Origin: JBBPYR01 sp038199755
Lineage (GTDB): Bacteria > Chloroflexota > Ktedonobacteria > Ktedonobacterales > Ktedonobacteraceae
NCBI GenBank assembly: GCA_038199755.1
Contig: JBBPYR010000322.1
Location: forward strand, 1-12,594
Direction: 5' to 3'
Length of the DNA stretch: 12,594 nt
In this document: positions 1-5,806 of the stretch, in pieces
Position numbering within the stretch: the stretch's first letter is position 1
Layout of the letters: every line of letters begins with the position of its first letter
The notes under the pieces: generated by a model
What the model was told of the DNA's origin: nothing
Database searches by the model: none
The model's input: only the letters and a program-made list of their open reading frames with translations
Program-made: the position numbers and the translations under genes

Positions 1-39
1 CCTGTGATTCAGAATCTCGCTCAATAAATTGAGCGGAGG

Positions 40-163
40 GCGCGATCAATCTGGCCCCTACGGAGCCTACAGCGCGCTTCGCTGCTGCTCACGCGATTAC
101 CAGATTAAATTGTCAAAATGCATCATCGCGCCCTCGTACCCGTTCGGCGAATCGCACCTCAAC
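40..163. repeat. Degenerate palindromic repeat element, copy 1
   Basis: Two blocks here recur at 8001-8098. Block A (40-89) contains GGCCCCTACGG (53-63) and the CGCGCTTCGCTGCTGCT end. Block B (121-163) contains CGAATCGCACCTCAAC. In the second copy block B precedes block A, so the modules are in swapped order. A perfect 8-bp palindrome (CGCTCAAT / ATTGAGCG, 18-25 and 28-35) sits just before it. No transposase is encoded, so I read this as a non-autonomous, REP- or MITE-like remnant. There is no convincing gene anywhere in 1-322; the short frames here follow the repeats. Confidence 0.7.
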
Positions 164-168
164 AGGGC

Positions 169-185
169 GGGATGGGCTTTATCCC
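169..185. other. Small hairpin GGGAT/ATCCC
   Basis: GGGAT (169-173) and ATCCC (181-185) can pair around a 7-nt loop. No T-run follows, so it is not a clear terminator. It may be the tail of the neighbouring repeat element. Confidence 0.3.
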
Positions 186-190
186 ACCAT

Positions 191-244
191 TGTAACAACC
201 AAAACAACTGTAACAAGTGAAACAAGTGAAACATCTGTAACAAA
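191..244. repeat. Six tandem 9-bp repeats, consensus TGWAACAAS
   Basis: Six adjacent 9-mers start at 191, 200, 209, 218, 227 and 236. They share a core AACAA (AACAT in the fifth) and usually a leading TG. They lie directly upstream of the thioesterase promoter. They could be a minisatellite whose copy number varies, or an array of binding sites; the sequence alone does not decide. Confidence 0.75.
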
Positions 245-278
245 CCATCCCCCTCGACACCCCATCCCCCCGAAAACT

Positions 279-287
279 TGCTACAAT
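279..287 (+). promoter_or_regulatory. Extended -10 promoter candidate for the thioesterase gene
   Basis: TG-C-TACAAT (TACAAT at 282-287) matches an extended -10 box with 5 of 6 consensus bases. No good -35 lies 16-18 nt upstream. Transcription would start near 294, leaving a leader of about 30 nt that contains the SD AGAGGAG at 311-317. Confidence 0.4.
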
Positions 288-322
288 ACAAAGGACACCT
301 GAAACAAGAAAGAGGAGCATAC

Positions 323-1120
323 ATGAGACGGCAATTTCAGCGGACGCACATCGTCCGCTACGACGAATGCAACTGCGATGGTTTTCTTACCTCCAGCGCA
401 TTTCTATGCTACATGCAGGATATCGCCGCCCAGGACGCCGAGGATGCCCAACTCACAGGCAACGGCTACTGGGTCGTCAAAAGGACAGTCATCACCTTCA
501 CGGCCCCCGTCAAGACACACACCAAGCTTGCCATAAGCACCTTCGGCATCGGCTTCACGCGCATCACCGCCCAACGTGGCTACGAAGCACACCTTCTCGC
601 GGACAACCAAGATAGGCCCGATGGCCATGCTAATGACGCGCCCGTTATCTCCGCACGTACCCTCTGGGTCTACGTCGATCAGCGCGGACGCCCTACGCGC
701 CTCCCCGCGAGAACCTCTGAAATCTGGCTACCCGACGGCCCACAGCCACAACAGGCCGAGCCACCCTTCCCCACCTTCCCCACAACCACGCCGGAAACAA
801 CCACCGCACAGGTGCGCTTCTCCGATATCGACCCCATGCACCATCTCAACAACGCCGCCACCGTGGAAATGCTCGATAATGCCAGTTGGGAAGCCCACCG
901 CAAGCACGGCATCACCCCTGATACAACTCATTTGGTCGCACTCAGCTACGACATCGAATATATAGAAAGCCCCCGCTTTGGCGAACACCTCACCATACAA
1001 AGCTGGTTTGACCCTTTTCCTGTGGCAGGACAAGAGTTCAGCACCTTCCAGCACATCATACACAACGAAAAAATCGTCGTGCGTGCCCACTCCCGCTGGC
1101 AATGGAGCATAGCCATTTGA
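323..1120 (+). CDS. Acyl-ACP thioesterase-like protein (double hotdog fold)
   Basis: Likely hydrolyses acyl-ACP, or a related acyl thioester, in the cytoplasm to release free fatty acid. The 265-residue product fits the two-hotdog acyl-ACP thioesterase family. The first hotdog covers about residues 5-135, opening with a Tyr-Asp-Glu-Cys-Asn segment and a long helix at 22-48. The second covers about 160-262 and has Asp168, Asp170, His173/His174 and Asn176-Asn177, the D-x-D-x-x-H-x-x-N-N pattern of thioesterase active sites. A Pro/Thr-rich linker (137-160) joins them. The ATG at 323 is chosen because AGAGGAG precedes it by 5 nt; an in-frame ATG at 278 has no SD and its extra 15 residues look non-native. 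The gene stands alone with its own promoter candidate. No fatty acid synthesis genes are nearby, so the substrate is unknown, and a general 4HBT-type thioesterase remains possible. Confidence 0.75.
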   Translation: MRRQFQRTHIVRYDECNCDGFLTSSAFLCYMQDIAAQDAEDAQLTGNGYWVVKRTVITFTAPVKTHTKLAISTFGIGFTRITAQRGYEAHLLADNQDRPDGHANDAPVISARTLWVYVDQRGRPTRLPARTSEIWLPDGPQPQQAEPPFPTFPTTTPETTTAQVRFSDIDPMHHLNNAATVEMLDNASWEAHRKHGITPDTTHLVALSYDIEYIESPRFGEHLTIQSWFDPFPVAGQEFSTFQHIIHNEKIVVRAHSRWQWSIAI

Positions 1121-1289
1121 CCAGCCACAGACGATTTCTAAGAAACATAAATACTAGATTAGTCTCTTCTGAGAACAATCAAAAGCAGCAGTTTGAGCGA
1201 AACCCAAAAATGCGCTAGTGAGTAATACATGTAGACACGCTCATATGAATGTGTCAACGCAAAAATCTCTCGTCATGAATTATTGTAAC

Positions 1290-1311
1290 TCAGTAGGGAT
1301 ATCTCTACTGA
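1290..1311. promoter_or_regulatory. 22-bp near-perfect palindrome upstream of the GlsB-type gene
   Basis: TCAGTAG (1290-1296) and CTACTGA (1305-1311) are exact inverted repeats around a GATATC centre, with one further G-T position. As RNA it would form an 8-bp stem including a G-U pair just before the SD (AAGGA, 1322-1326). As DNA it looks like an operator dyad. Either could control the membrane protein at 1336. I see no convincing -35/-10 pair in 1121-1289. Confidence 0.4.
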
Positions 1312-1335
1312 AGAGAAGAAGAAGGAAAAGTTTAC

Positions 1336-1602
1336 ATGTTAACAGCATTATTGTTTTGGGTTATCGTTGGTCTCGTAGCTGGCTTCCTGGCAAGCGTCGT
1401 CATGCGCGGCGGTGGCTATGGTATCGTTGGTGACATCATCGTTGGTATCGTTGGCGCACTCATCGGTGGCTTCTTGATGAGCCTCCTCGGTATCGGCACG
1501 AGCGGCGGTCTCATCACCTCCATCATCGTCGCCTTTATCGGTGCCTGTATCCTGATCGCCATCCTGCACGCCGTATCCCGTGGCACAAGCCGCCGCATCT
1601 AA
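1336..1602 (+). CDS. GlsB/YeaQ/YmgE-type small stress membrane protein
   Basis: An 88-residue, Gly/Ile/Val-rich integral membrane protein of the transglycosylase-associated (GlsB/YeaQ/YmgE) family. Three membrane helices are visible at about residues 3-22, 30-49 and 58-78, separated by short Gly-rich turns (MRGGGYG; GIGTSGG). The repeated GxxxG-like spacing within and between helices (GIVGALIGG) is typical of the family. Length matches the usual 80-90 residues. A good SD (AAGGA, 1322-1326) precedes the ATG, and a terminator follows, so it forms a single-gene unit. Members of the family are commonly associated with general or envelope stress, but their molecular action is not established. The gene next door gives no further clue. 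The frame open on the opposite strand is an antisense shadow. Confidence 0.9.
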   Translation: MLTALLFWVIVGLVAGFLASVVMRGGGYGIVGDIIVGIVGALIGGFLMSLLGIGTSGGLITSIIVAFIGACILIAILHAVSRGTSRRI

Positions 1603-1661
1603 CCCTGATACGGATGTAAACGTTGTAATCCCCTGCGTAACAGGGTGTAAGACAGGGAATT

Positions 1662-1700
1662 GCCCGCCGACCGCATAGTTGGCGGGCTTTCCTTTTCTTT
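1662..1700 (+). terminator. Rho-independent terminator after the GlsB-type gene
   Basis: Stem GCCCGCC (1662-1668) pairs with GGCGGGC (1681-1687) around a 12-nt loop and is followed by the T-rich stretch TTTCCTTTTCTTT. A second short hairpin, CCCTG/CAGGG (1631-1645), lies just before it. Confidence 0.85.
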
Positions 1701-1730
1701 GAGAGACAAATGTCCTGATATTACGAATAC

Positions 1731-1759
1731 TTGACTTTTTCCCATGCCCCAGGTACACT
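1731..1759 (+). promoter_or_regulatory. Sigma70-like promoter
   Basis: TTGACT (1731-1736), a 17-nt spacer, then TACACT (1754-1759). This is the best -35/-10 pair I see in the window (5/6 and 4/6). It lies just after a terminator and would start transcripts near 1766, feeding the structured leader and the RNHCP gene. Confidence 0.6.
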
Positions 1760-1765
1760 TTATTG

Positions 1766-2202
1766 CAGACATACACATAGTTAACTAGAAAGGCTTTTGA
1801 TGCAAGTCATACCCACCTCCGTAGCGGATCGCTGTTCCACTACTCGTGTTCACATTCAGGATGTAATGCGGTAACACGGCTCCTTTGAGCTAAACTTTTC
1901 CGCTTCCCCATCCACACTATGCCCATTTTCACTACAAAGCATCACTTTGTGGTAAAGCACACCCTCCACGAGTAGTCCCACCGTCAGACCTTCAACCCTC
2001 TGACCGCGAAGAGCAACCCATCCTTTGCTTGTGCGCCTGTTTGCGCTCCCTGTGTTCTTTGCTCAATGCCACACTACAGCATCCGCTCCACAACCCCAAC
2101 TCCCTGATTCTGCCTTCGTAAAGATGAGGTTATGCAGATTAACGAGCTACCATTGTTAATCATCATCATCACGCACATTGCATCAATAGAGAGGACCCTT
2201 TC
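1766..2202 (+). ncRNA. Structured leader or small RNA candidate
   Basis: This gap of about 730 nt (1603-2335) has no convincing gene before 2203. The hairpins are: ACTACTCGTG (1839-1848) with CACGAGTAGT (1967-1976), a perfect 10-bp long-range closing stem; inside it ACAT/ATGT (1852-1855, 1861-1864); and a 9-bp hairpin with one G-U pair (1931-1939 with 1945-1953, loop CATCA). Outside it are GTCAGA/TCTGAC (1983-1988, 1999-2004) and GATTAAC/GTTAATC (2137-2143, 2155-2161). A promoter lies 80 nt upstream of the closing stem. It matches no RNA family I recognise. It may be a cis-regulatory leader of the RNHCP gene or a separate small RNA; no T-run terminator is visible before 2203. Confidence 0.4.
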
Positions 2203-2400
2203 ATGAGTACGACTATGTATTGTTTCGCATTGCCTCTTGCGCATGTCTTCACGCTCCAGTCACCTGTCACCACTGGAGCCACCCCAACCTGCTTGATAGA
2301 TTTCCACACAGTGAAGACAAAAAAGAGGCTTACCCTTGCGTACCCTGCAAAAAATCCACAAAAAGAACTTTCGCCAGGCAGAAGAAGACGAATTTTATGA
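2203..2400 (+). CDS. Possible short leader ORF overlapping the RNHCP gene
   Basis: An ATG at 2203 has a fair SD (AGAGAGGA) and opens a 65-codon frame that ends inside the RNHCP gene, in a different frame. The peptide resembles nothing I know and its composition is not strongly protein-like. It may be a leader peptide whose translation affects the TTG start at 2336. Alternatively it may be the true N-terminus of the RNHCP protein joined by a frameshift at the run of six A (2319-2324). It may also be chance. Confidence 0.2.
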   Translation: MSTTMYCFALPLAHVFTLQSPVTTGATPTCLIDFHTVKTKKRLTLAYPAKNPQKELSPGRRRRIL

Positions 2401-2836
2401 CCAGCAAGACCAGCACGACCGTGACAAACACAGGAACCGCTATGACAGTTCGCGCCGCTATCGTGGCAAGCGGCATTATCGACAGTCAGCAAACGAAGTG
2501 TTCAAATGCAAACACTGTCGACGTTTCATCGGGCCGCTGCCATGTGGCGGTCAACATCGCAACCATTGTCCCTTCTGCTTGCATTCGCGTCACGTCGATG
2601 AGCAGAGTTCGGGAGACCGCTTGAGCGTCTGTGGCTCCGTCATGGCACCCATCGGCACCTTCCAACGACACAAAGGCGAACACGTCGTCGTCCATCGTTG
2701 CCTCGGCTGCGGCTTTGAACGCTTCAACCGCATCGCCGCCGACGATGACTTCGAGCTTGTGCTCGCGCTACCAGAGCTGCCTCCGCGCAGCAGTCGCGAG
2801 ATCAAAGCTCAACGCCTGAGTACCGCGTCCGCATAA
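2336..2836 (+). CDS. RNHCP domain-containing zinc-ribbon-like protein
   Basis: A 166-residue soluble protein named by the Arg-Asn-His-Cys-Pro signature at residues 75-79. Cys pairs CKHC (58-61), CPFC (78-81) and CLGC (122-125), plus Cys70 and Cys99, suggest zinc binding. The core covers about residues 53-140 and includes SRHVD (84-88) and the GFERFNR segment (126-132). The function of this family is not known. The first 50 residues are a highly charged Arg/Asp/Gln-rich tail, longer than the short N-terminus I would expect. The start chosen is TTG at 2336, with SD AAAAGAGG (2321-2328) 7 nt upstream. No ATG exists in frame before residue 103 and a stop lies in frame at 2312. A GTG at Val55 would give a shorter form but has no SD. 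It is probably transcribed from 1731-1759 through the long leader. Confidence 0.8.
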   Translation: MRTLQKIHKKNFRQAEEDEFYDQQDQHDRDKHRNRYDSSRRYRGKRHYRQSANEVFKCKHCRRFIGPLPCGGQHRNHCPFCLHSRHVDEQSSGDRLSVCGSVMAPIGTFQRHKGEHVVVHRCLGCGFERFNRIAADDDFELVLALPELPPRSSREIKAQRLSTASA

Positions 2837-2842
2837 CAAAAA

Positions 2843-2870
2843 GGGTGGGACCCTGTGTAGGGTTCCACCC
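2843..2870 (-). terminator. Strong terminator between convergent units
   Basis: A 12-bp stem with one G-U pair (2843-2854 with 2859-2870, loop GTGT) begins 6 nt after the RNHCP stop. On the minus strand it is followed by TTTTTG (2842-2837), the classic form, so it mainly ends the ccm operon. On the plus strand the following bases are only weakly T-rich, but the stem may also stop RNHCP transcripts. Its GGGTGG-ACC resemblance to a T-box element is coincidental. Confidence 0.88.
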
Positions 2871-2905
2871 ATTCTCAAACAATCTCTTGCCCCCAGTCCC
2901 CTCCC

Positions 2906-3367
2906 CTAGCGTCCCCGTGTCCGCGCCACAATCCACGCACAGGCAGTGCGCCACGCCTCCAACAAAATCATATTCGAGATCAGCGTCACAATCGCAAAAC
3001 TCAGTGGCGGCACCTTCTGCTCCGCGATGCCACGGAAAAGCAGACCAACAGGCCATGCCGCCAACCACGCCAGAGCCGTTCGCAGTGCCATCGTGCGCGG
3101 CTGCACCTCGATATTGCGCTTAAAAGCCCCTATCCATGGTGCGACAATAAACCAGCCCGCCGCAAACGGCAGAGCCGTTAACGCAGTTTGTACCAGCGTA
3201 TCCGTCTCGCTATGGCTGCGTCGCCCAATCGCAGCAAACAGCAGGAAAATCAAGGCATCGCCGCCGATCAACAGCAGCAGACGATAAAACGTTGCTAATC
3301 CCTGCTTCCCACTATGCTCGCCAGTCGCCTTCGCAACCGTTTCTTGTGCTTTCTCTTTTATATCCAT
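2906..3367 (-). CDS. DUF3054-family membrane protein
   Basis: A 153-residue integral membrane protein. Four hydrophobic segments are visible at about 28-47, 58-77, 95-112 and 121-141, after a charged N-terminal tail of about 25 residues. GRRSH (48-52) after the first helix and the LLFRGIAEQ segment after the third fit DUF3054, whose role is unknown. It is the last gene of the ccm operon. Its SD AGGAG (3380-3376) is built from the stop codon region of the CcmD-like gene (TAAGGAG), so translation is probably coupled. The terminator at 2843-2870 follows. Position suggests co-expression with cytochrome c maturation, but nothing in the protein shows heme or thiol chemistry: it has a single Cys (143) and no His pair. 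It could be a passenger. Confidence 0.75.
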   Translation of the reverse strand: MDIKEKAQETVAKATGEHSGKQGLATFYRLLLLIGGDALIFLLFAAIGRRSHSETDTLVQTALTALPFAAGWFIVAPWIGAFKRNIEVQPRTMALRTALAWLAAWPVGLLFRGIAEQKVPPLSFAIVTLISNMILLEAWRTACAWIVARTRGR

Positions 3368-3379
3368 CTCAGTATCTCC

Positions 3380-3538
3380 TTATTCTTCCTTCTTTTTCTG
3401 CTGCTCATGGACCATCTCCTCCACGGCAGCTAGTTCCACGCGCACACCACGGATACGCATCATCACCACCGCCAGATACGCAAACAAGCCCACCCACGCA
3501 ATGGTGTAGGCTGCAATCAAATATGATAATCCTTGCAT
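3380..3538 (-). CDS. ccmD: CcmD-like small membrane protein
   Basis: A 52-residue protein reading from ATG at 3538 to TAA at 3382-3380. One membrane helix (about residues 4-27) is followed by a positive stretch (MRIRGVR) and a Lys/Glu-rich tail. This is the layout of CcmD, the small subunit that helps CcmA/B/C release heme-loaded CcmE. CcmD sequences are poorly conserved, so the call rests on size, topology and position directly after ccmC. The SD is TAAGGAT, whose TAA is the ccmC stop (3551-3549). The SD of the next gene in turn includes this gene's TAA. Confidence 0.75.
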   Translation of the reverse strand: MQGLSYLIAAYTIAWVGLFAYLAVVMMRIRGVRVELAAVEEMVHEQQKKKEE

Positions 3539-3548
3539 GGTATAATCC

Positions 3549-4298
3549 TTATCCCTCGTACTCCACGCTGGCCCGCAGGCGTTGCGCTTGCGTTTGCAAC
3601 TTCTGGAGTTGATAGAGTTGTATCATCAAAAAACTGAATAGTAACGTAAACGTCACCAGCGACACCATCAGCGTCAGCACAACCGACCCCGGCAAGGCAC
3701 CGGAGACACCCACCTGAGCAGGCGGATGCAGTGTACGCCACCAATTGGTCGCCTCATAAATGATTGGCACATCAATCACACCCACAATAGCCAGCACCGC
3801 CCCGTTACGTGCGCTTGCATGCGTGCGTCCCATATAGCTACGTAGCATGATATAGCCAACATACATAAACCACAAAATGAGTACCGCCGTCAGCTTAGGG
3901 TCCCACGACCACCACGTTCCCCACGTCGTCTTACCCCAGATCGAGCCGAGTACCAAGGCCAGCGTCAGAAACACCACCCCCACCTCGGCGGCGGCACGCG
4001 CTAACCAGTCCCAGCGCTCATCATTCTTCACCAGATAGACAATGCCGCCGATAGTCACCATCACAAAAGCGAGCATGCCAACCCAGGCCATCGGCACATG
4101 AAAGTAGAAGATACGCTGCGGCTCCCCCTGTACCTCATCGAGAGGTGCATACACAAAGATCATCCACAGCGAAACCATCATGCCGAGAAACGAAAGCACA
4201 CCGAGCAGCAGTGACGCCAGCGGCAAAGCTTGCAGTTTCCTCTGCCGCCGAACGTCCGCCTCAACACTCGTCTGTGCTGTCTGATTTGCTAAAGCCAT
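3549..4298 (-). CDS. ccmC: Heme handling protein CcmC
   Basis: CcmC presents heme at the outer face of the membrane and drives its attachment to CcmE. The 249-residue product has six likely membrane helices. The Trp-rich WWD motif WGTWWSWDPK lies at residues 126-135, flanked by the two expected external His: His67 (FHVPMAW) and His191 (RTLHPP). These are the family's heme-ligand positions, so it looks functional. The ATG at 4298 has SD AGGAG (4310-4306) 7 nt away; an in-frame ATG at 4316 adds only six residues and lies upstream of that SD. A 54-nt gap separates it from ccmB and contains a palindrome of the window's repeat family. Its stop overlaps the SD of the CcmD-like gene. The C-terminal tail (225-249) is Gln/Leu-rich and cytoplasmic. 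Confidence 0.95.
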   Translation of the reverse strand: MALANQTAQTSVEADVRRQRKLQALPLASLLLGVLSFLGMMVSLWMIFVYAPLDEVQGEPQRIFYFHVPMAWVGMLAFVMVTIGGIVYLVKNDERWDWLARAAAEVGVVFLTLALVLGSIWGKTTWGTWWSWDPKLTAVLILWFMYVGYIMLRSYMGRTHASARNGAVLAIVGVIDVPIIYEATNWWRTLHPPAQVGVSGALPGSVVLTLMVSLVTFTLLFSFLMIQLYQLQKLQTQAQRLRASVEYEG

Positions 4299-4313
4299 AC
4301 CTATTCTCCTGAA

Positions 4314-4351
4314 CACATACGGGCGTCATAAATGCCGCCCCTACGGATGTG
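4314..4351. repeat. Palindrome of the CCGTAGGGGC family between ccmB and ccmC
   Basis: CACAT (4314-4318) pairs with ATGTG (4347-4351), and GGGCG (4321-4325) with CGCCC (4336-4340). The right arm contains GCCCCTACGG (4337-4346), the core seen in the other repeats here. It starts right after the ccmB stop codon, in the largest gap of the ccmA-D part. It may affect mRNA stability or simply be an inserted repeat. Confidence 0.6.
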
Positions 4352-4352
4352 A

Positions 4353-5102
4353 TTATTCCTCAATTACATATTCAAACAAGAGCAACGAGACGCTCAAAAA
4401 AATAATGTCAAACGCGATAATCAGGCCGAGCCATGGCGGTTCATTCGCCACTGGCACGATCAAATTCTCAGTCGCACGCACCGCCGCAATCACAATCGGC
4501 ACCAGCAAGGGAAAGACCAGAATGGGTAAGAGCAGTTCCCTAGCGCGTGTCGCCGCCGCCATCGCCGAAAACAGCGTACCAATCGTCGCGATGCCCAGCG
4601 TTCCCAACAACACAATTGGCAGCAGCGGCCCCACCGCCAGCGGCACATTGAACAAAATAATAAAGACAGGTAACGCAATAATTTCTACCACACCGATAAA
4701 TAGCACATTGCCGAGCAGTTTGGCAAGATAGATCGCCTTACGGTCCACCGGACTCAGCAGCAAGCGATCAAGCGAATTCTGCTCGCGCTCAGCCACCAGC
4801 GTGCGCCCAAGCCCCAGCATGCTGGCGAAGATAAAGGCAATCCACAGCGCACCAGGGGCAACCGCGGCAGTATTGGCCACACGCAGGTCAAACGCGAAAT
4901 TAAAAATGACCAGCACCAGTAGCGCGAATAGACCCATACTCAGCCACGTCTGCCGACTCCGCAACTCATACCGAATATCCTTCCACAAAATCGCCCACAC
5001 CTGCTGCCAGAAGCGCAGCAACCTATTCGTGGTATACACCGTATTCACGGTTTTCACACTCTTAGTGGTGGGGGTGGAATTTGGCATATTCGTACTGCTC
5101 AT
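4353..5102 (-). CDS. ccmB: Heme ABC transporter permease CcmB
   Basis: CcmB is the membrane subunit that works with the ATPase CcmA to release holo-CcmE from CcmC. The 249-residue product has six predicted membrane helices (about 54-72, 82-98, 126-151, 155-176, 190-209, 223-245). Family features are the amphipathic WKDIRYELRSR segment (40-50) before helix 1, AEREQNSLDRLLLSPVDR (104-121), and AAATRARELLLPILVFPL (182-199). An additional Thr/Asn-rich tail of about 25 residues precedes the first conserved part; a start at Met6 is also possible. The ATG at 5102 overlaps the ccmA stop as ATGA, so the two are translationally coupled. No substitutions look damaging. Confidence 0.93.
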   Translation of the reverse strand: MSSTNMPNSTPTTKSVKTVNTVYTTNRLLRFWQQVWAILWKDIRYELRSRQTWLSMGLFALLVLVIFNFAFDLRVANTAAVAPGALWIAFIFASMLGLGRTLVAEREQNSLDRLLLSPVDRKAIYLAKLLGNVLFIGVVEIIALPVFIILFNVPLAVGPLLPIVLLGTLGIATIGTLFSAMAAATRARELLLPILVFPLLVPIVIAAVRATENLIVPVANEPPWLGLIIAFDIIFLSVSLLLFEYVIEE

Positions 5103-5806
5103 CGCACCAACTCCTGATACGTCTGCCTCATGCCATCCAATTGTAACCCCGCCGTCTCTTGCCGATAGGCCACACGGCCATTTGCCAGCATCACCACGCT
5201 ATCGGCAAGCGTGAACACCCGCTCCAGCTGATGCGTGGTAAAGAGTGTCGTGCCACCCTGCGCGCTATGTTCGTGCAACACCTGCTCTATCAATGCCGTG
5301 CCTTCCTGGTCTAGCCCCGTATCCGGTTCATCGAGTAGCAGCAAGCGCGGCCTGTGTAGCAGCGCACGAGCCAACGCCACACGCTGCACCTGACCACGCG
5401 AGAGCGTCTTCACGCGCTCATTAGCTCGCCGCTCCAGTCCGACGCGCTGCAACAGTAAACGCGCCCGCTCTTTCCCGCGCTCCACATCATACATACGCGC
5501 AAAGAAGAGCAGATTTTCCTCAGCGGTCAACTCTTCATATAGATAGGGTTGATGCGCTACGAAGCCTACCAGTGAGCGCACCTGCTGCGCCTCGTGTGTG
5601 CTATCCAAGCCCTCGATGCAAACCGTGCCTGCGCTCGGCTTCGCCAGACACGCCAGAATGCGCAATAGTGTCGTTTTGCCCGCACCATTCGCCCCTAACA
5701 AGGCCACTCGTTCGCCAGCAGCTACCACCAGATCAATGCCACGCAAGATTGGCTTGAAACCATAGCTCTTCTTGAGATGCTGAACCTCCAAGCAGGAGCC
5801 GCTCAT
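5099..5806 (-). CDS. ccmA: Heme ABC transporter ATPase CcmA
   Basis: CcmA is the cytoplasmic ATPase that powers release of heme-loaded CcmE. The 235-residue product has all nucleotide-binding motifs: Walker A GANGAGKTT (38-46), Q-loop Gln86, signature LSRGQ (135-139), Walker B LLLLDEPDTGLD (155-166) and switch His192. The short single-domain form, the ATP-binding family's ccm-type signature and the place next to ccmB/ccmC support CcmA over another ABC ATPase. It overlaps the upstream gene by ATGA at 5803-5806 and ccmB by ATGA at 5099-5102, fixing both ends. Length is normal for the family (about 200-240). Confidence 0.95.
   Translation of the reverse strand: MSGSCLEVQHLKKSYGFKPILRGIDLVVAAGERVALLGANGAGKTTLLRILACLAKPSAGTVCIEGLDSTHEAQQVRSLVGFVAHQPYLYEELTAEENLLFFARMYDVERGKERARLLLQRVGLERRANERVKTLSRGQVQRVALARALLHRPRLLLLDEPDTGLDQEGTALIEQVLHEHSAQGGTTLFTTHQLERVFTLADSVVMLANGRVAYRQETAGLQLDGMRQTYQELVR

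Noticed and set aside
191..244. CRISPR array or plasmid iterons
   Set aside because: The units are 9 bp with no spacers, and no cas or replication gene is near.
1348..1776. 142-codon minus-strand frame across the GlsB-type gene
   Set aside because: It is antisense to a clear family member and runs through that gene's terminator; the Thr/Asp/Ala-rich peptide is a composition shadow.
2220..2624. 134-codon plus-strand frame overlapping the RNHCP gene
   Set aside because: Ser/Thr-rich with no family features; the RNHCP frame carries the Cys motifs over the same bases.
2843..2870. T-box-like string GGGTGGGACC
   Set aside because: It is one arm of a 12-bp terminator stem placed after a gene end, without any T-box specifier or leader.
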